Shown: positions 39,631 to 49,357 of the stretch, in pieces
Layout of the letters: every line of letters begins with the position of its first letter
Numbering within the stretch: position 1 is the stretch's first letter
From: Rhizobium sp. BK251
GTDB lineage: Bacteria > Pseudomonadota > Alphaproteobacteria > Rhizobiales > Rhizobiaceae
DNA length: 64,000 nt
Direction of reading: 5' to 3'
NCBI RefSeq assembly: GCF_004345245.1
Contig: NZ_SLUQ01000003.1
Coordinates: 558,001-622,000, forward strand
Notes under the pieces: generated by a model
The model's database searches: none
Told to the model about the DNA's origin: nothing
The model's input: the letters and a program-made list of their open reading frames with translations, nothing else
Made by a program: the position numbers and the translations under genes

Positions 39631-40830
39631 ATGACGCAAGAGGCTGTCAACACACCACTGCTTCAACCGGGCTGGACAGTCCGCTCAGTGGTATATGACC
39701 CAAAATATCGAAGCATTTTCTTTCAGGTGCTGACCATCGTCGTGCTTGTGGCGGTCGTCTGGTGGATTGTCCACAACACCGCGACGAACCTGGCGCGCAG
39801 CAACACGGCCTCAGGCTTTGCATTTCTGAACAGCCGCGCCGGTTTCGAGATCGGACAGTCTCTAATCGCCTACAACAGCGATTCGACCTACCGCGCGGCA
39901 CTTGTCGTCGGCCTCCTAAATACGATCCTCGTGGCCGTTACCGGTATCATCACTGCCACAGCCATTGGCTTTGTCGTCGGTATCGGAAGGCTCTCCCATA
40001 ACTGGCTGATTGCAAAGCTCTGCACCGTCTATGTCGAGGTATTCCGGAATATTCCGCCGCTGCTCGTCATCTTCTTCTGGTATCTCGGCGTGCTGTCGGT
40101 GCTGCCGCAGCCACGAGAGTCTGTGCATCTGCCCCTCAGCATGTTCCTGAACAATCGCGGCCTCGCTTTTCCCAAGCCGATCTTCGAGCCCGGTATGTGG
40201 GCCGTCGTTGTCGCCTTCCTGGTAGCCGTCGCCGCCGCCGTTGTCCTGGCGCGATGGGCTCATGCCCGCCAGGCGAGAACCGGCAAGCAATTTCATACGA
40301 TCTGGGCATCAGTCGCCCTCATCATCGGCTTACCGCTTCTGACATTCCTGGCCGCCGGAATCCCGCTTTCCTTCGACGTGCCGGTGGCGGGCAAATTCAA
40401 CCTGACTGGCGGCTCGGTCATTGGCCCGGAATTCATGTCGCTTTTTCTGGCGCTTTCCTTCTACACTGCCTCGTTCATAGCCGAGATCGTTCGGGCGGGT
40501 ATCCGCGGCGTTCCCAAGGGCCAGAGCGAGGCGGCGGGCGCGCTCGGGCTTCACCCGTCCAGCATCACGCGGCTCGTCGTCGTGCCGCAGGCGCTTCGCA
40601 TCATCATTCCGCCGCTGACCAGCCAATATCTGAACCTCACGAAGAATTCGTCGCTGGCAATCGCGATCGGCTTTGCGGATCTCGTTGCCGTGGGAGGTAC
40701 AATTCTCAACCAGACGGGGCAGGCAATCGAAGTCGTATTGATCTGGATGGTCGTCTATCTCGGACTCAGCATCATCACCTCGCTGCTGATGAACTGGTTC
40801 AACTCCAAGATGGCACTGGTGGAGAGATAG
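39631..40830 (+). CDS. aapQ: General L-amino acid ABC transporter permease
   Basis: A 399-residue inner-membrane permease of the HisMQ type with about eight hydrophobic segments. The coupling motif is [20 protein letters not shown] near residue 305. It is longer than most polar amino-acid permeases, as is usual for AapQ/BztB. It ends one base before aapM. Confidence 0.96.
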   Translation: MTQEAVNTPLLQPGWTVRSVVYDPKYRSIFFQVLTIVVLVAVVWWIVHNTATNLARSNTASGFAFLNSRAGFEIGQSLIAYNSDSTYRAALVVGLLNTILVAVTGIITATAIGFVVGIGRLSHNWLIAKLCTVYVEVFRNIPPLLVIFFWYLGVLSVLPQPRESVHLPLSMFLNNRGLAFPKPIFEPGMWAVVVAFLVAVAAAVVLARWAHARQARTGKQFHTIWASVALIIGLPLLTFLAAGIPLSFDVPVAGKFNLTGGSVIGPEFMSLFLALSFYTASFIAEIVRAGIRGVPKGQSEAAGALGLHPSSITRLVVVPQALRIIIPPLTSQYLNLTKNSSLAIAIGFADLVAVGGTILNQTGQAIEVVLIWMVVYLGLSIITSLLMNWFNSKMALVER

Positions 40831-40831
40831 G

Positions 40832-41986
40832 ATGTCAGTGGCAAACTCTTCATTCGTCAGGAATACGATGCTCGCCGCCGAGCCGCCTCCGGCCACCGAA
40901 AGGGGCATTACGGCCTGGGTCCGGCGCAACCTTCTCGCCACGCCCAAGGACGTGGTGCTGACGGTCATCGCGGTGGTCCTGCTCGCCTGGGTACTCCCCA
41001 AGATGATCGACTGGCTTTTCATCCAGGCGGTCTGGACCGGCACGGACCGCACCTTCTGCGCCACCACCGTGCAGGGCGGCATCCAGCCCGACGGCTGGAG
41101 CGGCGCGTGCTGGGCCTTCGTCAACGCGAAGTTTGATCAATTCATCTTCGGGCGCTATCCGCTCGACGAGCGTTGGCGACCGACCCTCGTCGGCATCCTC
41201 TTTGTTCTCCTGCTCGTTCCGATGCTGATCCCGTCTGTGCCGCGCAAGGGCCTGAACGCGATCCTTCTCTTCGCCGTCCTGCCGGTCTTCTCCTTCTTCA
41301 TGCTCTATGGTGGCTTCGGCCTCGAGATCGTGGAGACGCCCCTCTGGGGCGGCCTGATGGTGACCCTCGTCCTCTCCTTCGTCGGTATTGCGGTGTCGCT
41401 TCCGGTCGGCATCGTGCTCGCACTCGGGCGCCGGTCGCAGATGCCGGTCATCCGCATCATCTGCGTTGCGTTTATCGAGATCATCCGAGGCATACCGCTG
41501 ATCACGGTGCTCTTCATGGCAAGCGTGATGTTGCCGCTTTTCCTGCCCACCGGCTGGACGGTCGACAAGCTGCTTCGAGCGCTGATCGGTGTCGCAATCT
41601 TTGCGTCGGCCTATATGGCCGAGGTCATCCGTGGCGGTCTGCAGGCAATACCGAAGGGACAGTTCGAGGGGGCCGATTCGCTCGGCCTGGGCTACTGGCA
41701 GAAGATGCGGCTGATCATCATGCCGCAGGCGATCAAGCTTGTGATTCCGGGAATCGTCAATACGTTCATAGGCATGTTCAAGGACACGTCGCTCGTGACG
41801 ATCATCGGCATGTTCGACCTGCTCGGCATCGTCAAGCTGAACTTTTCCGATGCCAACTGGGCGACGGCAGTAACGCCGATTACCGGGCTAGTGTTTGCCG
41901 GCTTCGTATTCTGGCTGTTCTGCTTCGGCATGTCGCGCTATTCCGGCTTCATGGAACGTCATCTCGACACCGGCCACAAACGATAA
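40832..41986 (+). CDS. aapM: General L-amino acid ABC transporter permease
   Basis: A 384-residue second permease subunit forming a heterodimer with AapQ. It has a long N-terminal extension, then the permease domain with the coupling segment [20 protein letters not shown]. It starts two bases after the aapQ stop, so they are translated together. Confidence 0.96.
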   Translation: MSVANSSFVRNTMLAAEPPPATERGITAWVRRNLLATPKDVVLTVIAVVLLAWVLPKMIDWLFIQAVWTGTDRTFCATTVQGGIQPDGWSGACWAFVNAKFDQFIFGRYPLDERWRPTLVGILFVLLLVPMLIPSVPRKGLNAILLFAVLPVFSFFMLYGGFGLEIVETPLWGGLMVTLVLSFVGIAVSLPVGIVLALGRRSQMPVIRIICVAFIEIIRGIPLITVLFMASVMLPLFLPTGWTVDKLLRALIGVAIFASAYMAEVIRGGLQAIPKGQFEGADSLGLGYWQKMRLIIMPQAIKLVIPGIVNTFIGMFKDTSLVTIIGMFDLLGIVKLNFSDANWATAVTPITGLVFAGFVFWLFCFGMSRYSGFMERHLDTGHKR

Positions 41987-42005
41987 GACTTGAGGGAAAA
42001 CAAAT

Positions 42006-42779
42006 ATGGCTGAAGCCCAATCAAAGAAGATGACCGTCTCTGCGACTGATGTTGCGGTCGAGATCATCAACATGAACAAGTGGTACGGCGACTTTCACGT
42101 GCTGCGCGATATCAATCTGAAGGTGATGCGCGGCGAGCGTATCGTCATTGCCGGCCCGTCAGGCTCGGGCAAATCAACAATGATCCGCTGCATCAACCGT
42201 CTGGAAGAGCACCAGAAGGGCCACATCATGGTGGATGGCGTCGAGCTCACCAACGATCTCAAGAAGATCGACGAGGTGCGGCGCGAAGTCGGCATGGTGT
42301 TCCAGCACTTCAACCTGTTCCCTCACCTTACGATTCTGGAAAACTGCACTCTGGCGCCGATCTGGGTGCGCAAGATGCCGAAGAAGCAGGCCGAGGAAGT
42401 CGCGATGCACTTCCTGAAGCGCGTAAAGATCCCCGAACAGGCCGGCAAATATCCAGGCCAGCTTTCCGGCGGCCAGCAGCAGCGCGTCGCGATCGCCCGC
42501 TCGCTCTGCATGAACCCGAAAATCATGCTGTTCGACGAGCCGACCTCGGCGCTCGATCCGGAAATGATCAAGGAAGTGCTCGATACGATGGTCGGCCTTG
42601 CCGAGGAAGGCATGACGATGCTGTGCGTGACCCACGAAATGGGCTTCGCGCGCCAGGTCGCAAACCGCGTCATCTTCATGGACCAGGGACAGATCGTCGA
42701 GCAGAACTCACCTGCGGAATTCTTCGACAATCCTCAGCACGAGCGCACCAAGCTCTTCCTGAGCCAGATCCTGCACTGA
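42006..42779 (+). CDS. aapP: General L-amino acid ABC transporter ATP-binding protein
   Basis: A 257-residue ABC ATPase energising the Aap importer. Walker A is GPSGSGKST at 50-58, the signature is LSGGQQQR, and Walker B is [11 protein letters not shown]. It follows aapM by 19 bases, completing the J-Q-M-P order. Confidence 0.97.
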   Translation: MAEAQSKKMTVSATDVAVEIINMNKWYGDFHVLRDINLKVMRGERIVIAGPSGSGKSTMIRCINRLEEHQKGHIMVDGVELTNDLKKIDEVRREVGMVFQHFNLFPHLTILENCTLAPIWVRKMPKKQAEEVAMHFLKRVKIPEQAGKYPGQLSGGQQQRVAIARSLCMNPKIMLFDEPTSALDPEMIKEVLDTMVGLAEEGMTMLCVTHEMGFARQVANRVIFMDQGQIVEQNSPAEFFDNPQHERTKLFLSQILH

Positions 42780-42790
42780 CGAACAAATCC

Positions 42791-42821
42791 GGTCGTGCGG
42801 CGCGAACGCCACCGCACGACC
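42791..42821. terminator. Hairpin after aapP, possible terminator
   Basis: GGTCGTGCGG and its exact complement CCGCACGACC enclose an 11-base loop, 11 bases after the aapP stop. No T run follows, so termination may need Rho or the hairpin may only protect the transcript end. Confidence 0.5.
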
Positions 42822-43011
42822 AGGCGTAGGATGCTTGTTGTGCGTTGCCGCGCATGTTGCAGCGTTGTTTTCGCTTTCCTCGCCGCAATACGGCGATCGC
42901 CTGAGGCCCTTCGGGCACCTTGCGTTGCCTACCTTCAATTCGCACGCAGAAACGTGATTTTAGGAGTTGCAGGGCTAGGATGAAGCGTGTATCTCGGCTG
43001 CATTGCTGGCT

Positions 43012-43088
<77 letters not shown>

Positions 43089-43178
43089 CCCCTTCATCCC
43101 GGTGAAGGGTCGCATCGAGGGAAGCAGTTGGCATAGGCGGTGCCGAGGTGTCCGCCCTCAAGTGGAGCAGTTCAGGAT

Positions 43179-43484
43179 ATGTCTGCCAAGATTTACCGTC
43201 CCGCCAAGACCGCCATGCAGTCCGGCAAGGCCAAGACGAATCTCTGGGTTCTCGAATTCGATCAGGAAACCCCGCGCACGATCGACCCGATCATGGGCTA
43301 CACCTCGTCTGCGGATACGCGCCAGCAGGTAAAGTTGACCTTCGAGACGCTGGAGCAGGCCGAGGCCTATGCGCAGCGCAACGGCATCGAATACCGCATC
43401 ATCATGCCGAAGGAGGTGGTGCGCCAGTCCCTCTCCTACAGCGACAATTTCCGCTATAGTCGCATTCAGCCTTGGACGCACTAA
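43179..43484 (+). CDS. NDUFS4-like ETC complex I subunit
   Basis: A 101-residue protein of the NDUFS4 (18 kDa, AQDQ) family of respiratory complex I accessory subunits. It has KIYRPAKTAMQSG, WVLEFDQETPR, IDPIMGYTSSAD and the C-terminal YSDNFRYSRIQPWTH. It is found in alphaproteobacteria, away from the nuo operon. It lies between two tRNA genes. The inner ATG gives the conserved N-terminus. Confidence 0.93.
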   Translation: MSAKIYRPAKTAMQSGKAKTNLWVLEFDQETPRTIDPIMGYTSSADTRQQVKLTFETLEQAEAYAQRNGIEYRIIMPKEVVRQSLSYSDNFRYSRIQPWTH

Positions 43485-43558
43485 GGCGGAGCAGCTGCAT
43501 CATTGCAAAGACAAGACCGTCGCGTGCGGGGATCCGGCACGCGGTGGATTGCCGAGAT

Positions 43559-43635
43559 GGCCCCTTAGCTCAGTTGGATAGAGCACCTGCCTTCTAAGCA
43601 GGTTGTCGCAGGTTCGAATCCTGCAGGGGTCGCCA
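43559..43635 (+). tRNA. tRNA-Arg (TCT)
   Basis: A 77-base cloverleaf: acceptor GGCCCCT...AGGGGTC, D-arm TTAGCTCAGTTGGATAGAGC, anticodon stem CCTGC/GCAGG with anticodon TCT, T-loop GGTTCGAATCC, and an encoded CCA. Confidence 0.95.
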
Positions 43636-43937
43636 GGCACCAATATTTCGCCAAATCCCCGCTGTGGATCGTCGCCCAACTCAAAGTCCGCGTTAAATCT
43701 GCCTGGTTTCTGCTCACAGAAGTGTGGACTGACCTCAAGGGCGACCACCCCTATCTCTCACGACGACTCCTCATGGCAACATGGACTTTCCGGCCGGCGG
43801 CATCATTGCCAAGTCCTGCCGGTGCCGAGGTAGCAACCTGTCAGCTACGTCCACCGCCATGACGGCTGCACCTCGAATTGTGCTACATAGACGACGGACC
43901 AACGTCCAAAGCGAGGCTTGCTCCCAAGGAGACCGCG

Positions 43938-44399
43938 ATGCCCAGAATTGACGTTGCTGCTGTGCCGAAAATCAACGGTTCGGGCTATCCGAAGCCTTTC
44001 GATAAGCCTTGCGCCGAACGAGAGCGGCAGAGACTGGGCGATGCAGGTGGTCTCGCTGATTTCGGTGTTAATCTCATGCACTTGCCGCCGGGGAACTGGT
44101 CGAGCCAGCGCCACTGGCATACGGCCGAGGACGAATTCGTCTATGTGCTCGAAGGAGAGCTGACGCTCATCGAAGACGACGGGGAAACCGTCTTGCGTGC
44201 CGGTGACTGTGCGGCGTTTCCCAAAGGTACGGGCAACGGCCACCACATGATCAACAGATCGGCGTCGACGGCAATCTACCTGGAGGTCGGCAGCCGCTCG
44301 CCCTCCGACATTACTACCTGCTCAGACATCGATATGATGAGCTCCAATGCCGATGGCCGGTTTGTCCGCAAGGACGGAACGCCTCTTGACGGGTCCTGA
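43938..44399 (+). CDS. Cupin domain protein
   Basis: A 153-residue single-cupin protein. Metal ligands by pattern are His59 and His61 (RHWHTAEDE), Glu66 and a His in GNGHHMIN near 102. Motif 2 reads GDCAAFPKGTGNGHH. The substrate is unknown; similar rhizobial proteins are annotated only as cupins. AAGGAG precedes the ATG at 43938. Confidence 0.88.
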   Translation: MPRIDVAAVPKINGSGYPKPFDKPCAERERQRLGDAGGLADFGVNLMHLPPGNWSSQRHWHTAEDEFVYVLEGELTLIEDDGETVLRAGDCAAFPKGTGNGHHMINRSASTAIYLEVGSRSPSDITTCSDIDMMSSNADGRFVRKDGTPLDGS

Positions 44400-44495
44400 G
44401 AACTGCCCGCATCGTTAGGGAGCCGAGGTGGGCCCCGGTGCTATGAAAAAGCAAAAGCTCACTTCTCGTGATGCGCATATCGGCGGCTAAGCTGG

Positions 44496-45233
44496 TCATG
44501 GCATGCGCGGAACATTCCCGTCGGCCGGCGGCAATTCCCCAGCCTGGCTGATCTCCCGCACAAGCTTTCGCTGAATTGCCGAACTATAATCCTCCGGGAC
44601 ACTGGGCTCCACGACGAAGGCGCCCGGGCCGCCGATCACGTTGGTGCTGAAATAATCCACAAGGTGATAGGCCACGCCCTTCCTCAGCTGCGGGATGATG
44701 ATGGCATTGATCGTGGTGCTGCCGCCCGCCAGAGCCCTCGCCCGGCTCTCCTCGAGTGGCGGCCCGTCGTTGTTCTTGCCGTTTGACGAAATATCGATGA
44801 CCCGCCGCGTCGTGGTGCCCGCAAACGCATCGAGAAGCGCCCCACTCGCCTCGAGGGCAAGAGATATGGATGTGCTGCAATAGCCGGGACAGTGGTCACC
44901 GTCGCTGCCGTGGCTGCGAATCGCGTTCGCCACGGCAAGCCCACCCGCGAGATCGCATATCGGCGTCCAGGGCAGAATTATCTTCGTCTGTCCGGGCCCC
45001 GCCCATTCGAGATAGGCTACGGCAACACATCTATTGAGGCCCGACGAGATAGCGGCGATCACCTCAGGCTCGGAGAGTGCCGTGGCGTGGCCCTCGCGCT
45101 GCAGCTTCGCAGTGACCGGGTCGACCGAGGCCGAGGTGTCGATGGCAAATACGATCGCCACGTCGACGTCCGCCGCATGCGCGCCGCCGACATGACAAAG
45201 AATGACAAGCAGTAGCATTGGGAGCGTGCGCAC
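44496..45233 (-). CDS. DUF1194 VWA-like secreted protein
   Basis: A 245-residue exported protein with a signal peptide to residue 20 (GGAHA). A von Willebrand A-like fold follows, with the MIDAS sequence Asp32-x-Ser34-x-Ser36 (AIDTSASVDP) and the later VIDISSNGKNNDG. DUF1194 proteins have no established role; the MIDAS suggests metal-dependent adhesion or complex formation in the periplasm. Confidence 0.87.
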   Translation of the reverse strand: MRTLPMLLLVILCHVGGAHAADVDVAIVFAIDTSASVDPVTAKLQREGHATALSEPEVIAAISSGLNRCVAVAYLEWAGPGQTKIILPWTPICDLAGGLAVANAIRSHGSDGDHCPGYCSTSISLALEASGALLDAFAGTTTRRVIDISSNGKNNDGPPLEESRARALAGGSTTINAIIIPQLRKGVAYHLVDYFSTNVIGGPGAFVVEPSVPEDYSSAIQRKLVREISQAGELPPADGNVPRMP

Positions 45234-45397
45234 GGTCCCCTCCCGTCCGATGCGACACCGAACAGATAATACGCCTCCGATGCTTCACGTCCAAGCGAAT
45301 AGAACTGATGGCTTCCACGCGGGTATTGGCGTTCATGCTGGCGCCAGAGGCACCTTTGAGCTTGCGTGGCAAAGATCGTGAGGCGCCGCGGAGGGCG

Positions 45398-45889
45398 CTA
45401 TTGCGCGGTGTCTCTCTCAATCGTCGCGCTTTTGACATGGTCTCCGGGCTTGATCCCGAGCTTGGCTGCCGTCCCGCCGTTCAGTTCGATCACAAACTCG
45501 ACCGCTCCACGCGAATCGATGATCGCCCGCGAGAAGGGTTCGGCATTCGCATGGATGTGCCGGATGATCCCGGCGCTGTCGATGAAAAGCATGTCGAGGG
45601 GCAGCGGTGTGTTTTCCATCCACATCGTGACGGGGCGGGGAGCGCCGAAGGCAAAGAGCATGCCGGCGTCGGCAGGCATGCTCTTGCGGAACATCAATCC
45701 GTGCGCCCGCTGGTCCGGGGTGGCGGCGATCTCGACCGTGAACGGCAGGTTTCGACCGTCTACCGTCTCGATCGCAAGCGGCTCCCTGGCGAACTGCATC
45801 GCTTCCTCGGCGACGACCGCATGCGCCACCAAGAAAAAAAGCGCCGCAATGGCGCTCATCAGAATGTTCGGACGAGCGACGACGCGCAT
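45398..45889 (-). CDS. DUF192 family secreted protein
   Basis: A 163-residue exported protein with a signal peptide to about residue 27 and a DUF192 domain: RAHGLMFRKSMPADAGMLF and MWMENTPLPLDMLFID. The family is widespread and of unknown function. Its start shares one base with the stop of the upstream cold-shock gene (TGATG), a pairing common in Rhizobiales. Confidence 0.9.
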   Translation of the reverse strand: MRVVARPNILMSAIAALFFLVAHAVVAEEAMQFAREPLAIETVDGRNLPFTVEIAATPDQRAHGLMFRKSMPADAGMLFAFGAPRPVTMWMENTPLPLDMLFIDSAGIIRHIHANAEPFSRAIIDSRGAVEFVIELNGGTAAKLGIKPGDHVKSATIERDTAQ

Positions 45890-46467
45890 CAGTGCGACCG
45901 ATTGGCGGGGCTTGGTACGTCGGGATGGACTTCCGCTGCCATCAGACCCTTCTCGCCGTGGCCAAATCGAACCAGCACGACCTGGCCCGGGCGCAATTCC
46001 GTCAGGCCGAAGCGGCGCAGCGTCTCCATATGGACAAAGATGTCCTCGGTGCCCTCACCGCGCGTCAGGAAGCCGAAGCCCTTGGTTCGGTTGAACCACT
46101 TTACGAGGGCCCGCTCCAAGCCGCTGGTGGGCGTCACCTGCACATGGGTCCGGACCGGCGGCAGCTGCGAGGGATGAACGGCAGTGGACTGGTCCATCGA
46201 CAGGATCTTGAATGCCTGGTACCCGCGCTCCCGACGCTGCACGAGGGCGACGATGCGGGTCCCTTCAAGAATCGTTTGATAGCCGTCCCGACGCAGGCAT
46301 GTTACATGCAAGAGCACGTCCTGCATGCCGTTGTCCGGAACAATGAACCCAAATCCCTTTGCGACATCGAACCACTTTACGACGCCGGTAATCTCGATAA
46401 GGTCGACGGCATCGCCCGACAGCTCTCCCAGCCCGCTGAATTCCTTAGGTGAAATCCTGTCAGCCAT
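45889..46467 (-). CDS. Tandem cold-shock domain protein
   Basis: A 192-residue protein with two cold-shock domains. The first has RNP1 KGFGFI at about 37-42 and RNP2-like DVLLHV at 50-55. The second, after a linker of about 30 residues, has KGFGFL and DIFVHM. It should bind single-stranded RNA or DNA. Double-CSD proteins of this size are typical of alphaproteobacteria. The inner ATG at 46467 gives a usual N-terminus. Confidence 0.92.
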   Translation of the reverse strand: MADRISPKEFSGLGELSGDAVDLIEITGVVKWFDVAKGFGFIVPDNGMQDVLLHVTCLRRDGYQTILEGTRIVALVQRRERGYQAFKILSMDQSTAVHPSQLPPVRTHVQVTPTSGLERALVKWFNRTKGFGFLTRGEGTEDIFVHMETLRRFGLTELRPGQVVLVRFGHGEKGLMAAEVHPDVPSPANRSH

Positions 46468-46659
46468 TTCGTCAGCCCTTCGATTACGCGTCACACTGTT
46501 ACGGTTAACTGATTCTTGCGATCAAGATTAACATCTTGGTAATGGAAAAGCGCAAGTCCCAGTTTTCGAATATTTCCAGTTGCCGATTATAGCGCGATGT
46601 CTTGCCTGAACCTGACGTCCTCTCATTGCGAGGCCGTCACAACATAGAGAGGAAACAAA

Positions 46660-47100
46660 ATGCGTTATTTGCACACTATGGTCCGGGTCAAAGATCTGGA
46701 CGCTTCGCTTCATTTCTACACCACGCTCTTCGGCCTCACGGAAATCCGCCGCCACGAAAACGAAAAGGGCCGCTACACCCTCGTTTTCCTTGCAGCCCGT
46801 GACGATCTGGAGGCCGCCAGGAACGAAAAGGCACCGTGCCTCGAGCTGACCTACAACTGGGATACAGAGGATTATACAGGCGGACGCAATTTCGGTCACC
46901 TAGCCTATGAGGTGGATGACATCTACGCAATCTGCCGGCATCTGATGGATAGCGGCATCACCATCAACCGTCCTCCCCGCGACGGCAACATGGCCTTCGT
47001 GCGCTCACCGGACGGGATTTCGATCGAGATCCTGCAGAAAGGCTCGAGCCTGGCGCCGGCAGAACCCTGGGTCTCCATGCCCAATACGGGCGCCTGGTAA
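46660..47100 (+). CDS. gloA: Lactoylglutathione lyase (glyoxalase I)
   Basis: A 146-residue metalloenzyme converting the methylglyoxal-glutathione adduct to lactoylglutathione. Metal ligands by pattern are His5, Glu62 (CLELTYNW), His80 (FGHLAYEV) and Glu123 (ISIEILQK). GAGAGGAA precedes the ATG. Confidence 0.96.
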   Translation: MRYLHTMVRVKDLDASLHFYTTLFGLTEIRRHENEKGRYTLVFLAARDDLEAARNEKAPCLELTYNWDTEDYTGGRNFGHLAYEVDDIYAICRHLMDSGITINRPPRDGNMAFVRSPDGISIEILQKGSSLAPAEPWVSMPNTGAW

Positions 47101-47252
47101 AGCGAGGCTTTCGCGTAGCTTGCCGGATATGCGAATTGCGGGCCACCAGGCCCATTCGCACTTGCCGGCGGCAGATTCGCTCGGGCAATGTCGGTCGACT
47201 TCAAGCTTGGCGCAGATGATTTGGCGCCAGGCATCCCCCGGAGATCGATCGT

Positions 47253-48317
47253 TTGCTGACGTTGCCCAAGCCGCTCTCTCTTGCCGGTGCCCTGTTGATC
47301 GGGGCATCGCTGATGCTGCTGGGCGGCTGCGTGTCGACCGGCAAGGGCCCCGACGAAGCAGCACCGGCGGCATCGGATACCACTTCCGTACAGGAGACGT
47401 CGCGGGCCGTTGCGGCCGACGGATCCGCAAAGGGATACCGCGACCCCCTCGTTACCAATGTCGCCGGAACCGCTCCACAGCAAACAGCCCAGACAACCCC
47501 GCCTCTGCCTGGTTCCGCGGCGACGGCGCCAGCGAGCATTGCCGGCCTTGCCATGCAGCCGACCGGCGTCAACGCTCAGGCCATGAGCATCTTTTCCACT
47601 CCGGGTCCGGCGGTCGCTGCCGATGGGAGCGGCGCTGCCACCGGCGCGATCGCACCTCAGGCGGCTTCGCCGGCGCGAATCAATCCGACCTCGAGCAGCG
47701 TCTACAGCACCACTTATCCTCCTTCTTCGCCGGCAGGACAGAAAGCTGCGCCGCCGCCGCCATCCCCGAACAGTCCTTCCCCTGGTCCGCAAGCCGCAGC
47801 CGAGCCCACAGGTGGCAATAGCTCGCGCCTTTCCGGCGGGGCAATGACAGCCCTGTACAGCGCGCCGCGGCCAGCGCGGACGAACTTCCTTGCGGGACTG
47901 CTCCAGAAAGCTTCCCTCCCCGGGGTTACGCGCGTTGCCCCGAAGGGCCTGCATATGCAGACGGACGAGGTGCAGGTCAGCTGCTTCAAGCCCGGCCTGC
48001 TCGCGATGATAAAGAATGCCGAAGCGCATTTCGGCAGGGCGGTCGTGGTCACATCGGGCTATCGCGACGAGAACCATAACCGTGCCGTCGGCGGCGCAGA
48101 CGAATCTCTTCATAAATCCTGCGACGCAGCCGACATCCGCATGGACGGCGTGTCGAAATGGGACCTCGCCTCCTATATTCGAAGCCTGCCGGGCCGCGGC
48201 GGTGTAGGTACCTATTGCAATACGGAGGCTATCCATCTCGATACGGGCACCGCCCGTGATTGGAACCGCGCCTGCCGCTCACCATTTGCCGGGCAATCAG
48301 CGGGACGAGGCGTCTAG
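47253..48317 (+). CDS. Lipoprotein with C-terminal peptidase M15-like domain
   Basis: A 354-residue lipoprotein. The start is probably TTG at 47253, with GGAG nearby; the signal ends in lipobox LGGC with Cys26. A long Pro/Ala/Ser-rich low-complexity region spans roughly residues 30-215. The C-terminal M15A (YcbK/DUF882-like) domain has VTSGYRDENHN, SLHKSCDAADIRMDG and EAIHLDTG, providing the expected zinc His/Asp set. It may act on peptidoglycan peptides at the outer membrane. Confidence 0.88.
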   Translation: MLTLPKPLSLAGALLIGASLMLLGGCVSTGKGPDEAAPAASDTTSVQETSRAVAADGSAKGYRDPLVTNVAGTAPQQTAQTTPPLPGSAATAPASIAGLAMQPTGVNAQAMSIFSTPGPAVAADGSGAATGAIAPQAASPARINPTSSSVYSTTYPPSSPAGQKAAPPPPSPNSPSPGPQAAAEPTGGNSSRLSGGAMTALYSAPRPARTNFLAGLLQKASLPGVTRVAPKGLHMQTDEVQVSCFKPGLLAMIKNAEAHFGRAVVVTSGYRDENHNRAVGGADESLHKSCDAADIRMDGVSKWDLASYIRSLPGRGGVGTYCNTEAIHLDTGTARDWNRACRSPFAGQSAGRGV

Positions 48318-48490
48318 GTCCGCACCGGTTGCGGGTAGCCCCGCGCCGTCCGCCACACATCACGTTGCGTTAAGCAAGGCCGCGCCTCTATCAACAGACC
48401 ATCTAAGTTGTTGAATATAACTCATAAATCTGCTTCGTGACAGCAGATGCACGTCTTTGTCATTTTTTTGAAGAAAATCGAACTTCGCGC

Positions 48491-48518
48491 TTGCGGGAAT
48501 TTCTTCCCCTGACTATAA
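48491..48518 (+). promoter_or_regulatory. Promoter of the first tRNA-Glu gene
   Basis: TTGCGG (48491-48496) and CTATAA (48513-48518) are separated by 16 bases. A GC-only stretch GGGCGCC follows the -10 box, like the GC-rich discriminator of growth-regulated stable-RNA promoters. The same boxes and spacing recur at 48927-48954 although the spacer differs. Confidence 0.65.
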
Positions 48519-48613
48519 GGGCGCCACACGAAGCGCAGGCGCCCTTCGTCTATCGGTTAGGACACCAGATTTTCATTCTGGGAAGAGGGGTTCGACTCCC
48601 CTAGGGCGTGCCA
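48508..48613 (+). repeat. 106-bp direct repeat, copy 1 (tRNA-Glu)
   Basis: This segment is identical base for base to 48944-49049. It covers the -10 box, the leader and the complete first tRNA-Glu gene. The copies are 436 bases apart. Confidence 0.95.
48539..48613 (+). tRNA. tRNA-Glu (TTC), first copy
   Basis: A 75-base tRNA with acceptor GCGCCCT...AGGGCGT, anticodon stem CCAGA/TCTGG with anticodon TTC, and an encoded CCA. Confidence 0.95.
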
Positions 48614-48684
48614 TTTACTTGCAAATTGCATTATACTCTCTTGGTAAAGCTTTGGTGGTTTCCGATTCAATCGGTCGCGGTCAT

Positions 48685-48759
48685 GCGCCCTTCGTCTATC
48701 GGTTAGGACAACAGATTCTCATTCTGTAAAGAGGGGTTCGATTCCCCTAGGGCGTACCA
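48685..48759 (+). tRNA. tRNA-Glu (CTC)
   Basis: A 75-base tRNA very close to its neighbours but with anticodon CTC (stem ACAGA/TCTGT) and an encoded CCA (GGCGTACCA). It starts 71 bases after the first copy and has no clear promoter, so it may be cotranscribed with it. Confidence 0.95.
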
Positions 48760-48926
48760 CTGCATCGTGCGGTCGACCGGCCGCAGTCTCTCAGGCGCGT
48801 GATATCTGCCTGCGCTAAGCATCGAAGATCGTTGCGCAAAGCCTTGGGCGGCATGTCGACTTTCCGTTTTCCACAGGACCTCTGTCACTGCTCCAAGAAA
48901 AATCCGGGATCAGGCCGATTTAGCGC

Positions 48927-48954
48927 TTGCGGCAGTGAAATCGCCTGACTATAA
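48927..48954 (+). promoter_or_regulatory. Promoter of the third tRNA-Glu gene
   Basis: TTGCGG (48927-48932) and CTATAA (48949-48954) with a 16-base spacer, followed by the GC-rich GGGCGCC. It is the counterpart of the promoter at 48491. Confidence 0.65.
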
Positions 48955-49049
48955 GGGCGCCACACGAAGCGCAGGCGCCCTTCGTCTATCGGTTAGGACA
49001 CCAGATTTTCATTCTGGGAAGAGGGGTTCGACTCCCCTAGGGCGTGCCA
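48944..49049 (+). repeat. 106-bp direct repeat, copy 2 (tRNA-Glu)
   Basis: Identical to 48508-48613, ending exactly at the CCA of the tRNA; the next base differs (C here, T in copy 1). Confidence 0.95.
48975..49049 (+). tRNA. tRNA-Glu (TTC), second copy
   Basis: A 75-base tRNA identical to the one at 48539. Its 3' end forms the left attachment site of the small island that follows. Confidence 0.95.
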
Positions 49050-49052
49050 CTT
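49034..49052 (+). repeat. Attachment site attL of the 2.1-kb island
   Basis: CCCCTAGGGCGTGCCACTT, the last 16 bases of the tRNA-Glu gene plus 3 more, recurs exactly at 51100-51118. An integrase-type remnant lies directly inside, as expected for tyrosine-recombinase elements that use tRNA 3' ends. Confidence 0.85.
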
Positions 49053-49102
49053 TTCAATAAAATCAATAGCTTACAAACGCGATGCACGAATTAATTCGTG
49101 AC

Positions 49103-49357
49103 TCACTTATTCGCCTTGTCGGCAGCTCTCAGGCGCTTGACCTGTGCGGCCCGCTTGGTCGCCGCCTTGACGGCACGGAACGCCATTGGATCGGCGTCGA
49201 GATCGTTCAAATAAATGATCGTCGTGTTCGGGCTCTTGTGTCCCATTGCTTTCTGAATGGCGAATAGATCCCGCTCGCCGTCGGCACCCTCGGCGATCTC
49301 GCTCGCGAACGTGCGGCGCGCAAACCGTGAAGCGTATAGCCTTGTATGCCCGCCTTC
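49103..49357 (-). pseudogene. Tyrosine recombinase (integrase) C-terminal remnant, frameshifted
   Basis: Translated on the minus strand, the 5' part reads AGIQGYTLHGLR, and the 3' part, in another frame, reads RRTFASEIAEGADGERDLF then AIQKAMGHKSPNTTIIYLND to a stop. Together these match the HxLR...GH...Y catalytic end of phage integrases. A two-base gain in GCGCGCCGC just after HGLR breaks the frame, and the N-terminal and middle parts are missing. The upstream side ends at the hairpin at 49358. Confidence 0.85.

Noticed and set aside
46923..48236. Minus-strand frame of 437 codons
   Set aside because: Arg/Gly-rich shadow across gloA and the M15 lipoprotein gene.
48508..49049. Repeated units spaced at similar distances, considered as a CRISPR-like array
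   Set aside because: The repeats are complete tRNA-Glu genes with tRNA folds and CCA ends, not short palindromic repeats with spacers.
49082..49267. Plus-strand 61-codon frame beginning just after the third tRNA-Glu
   Set aside because: It is antisense to the integrase remnant, whose minus-strand reading shows clear recombinase motifs.
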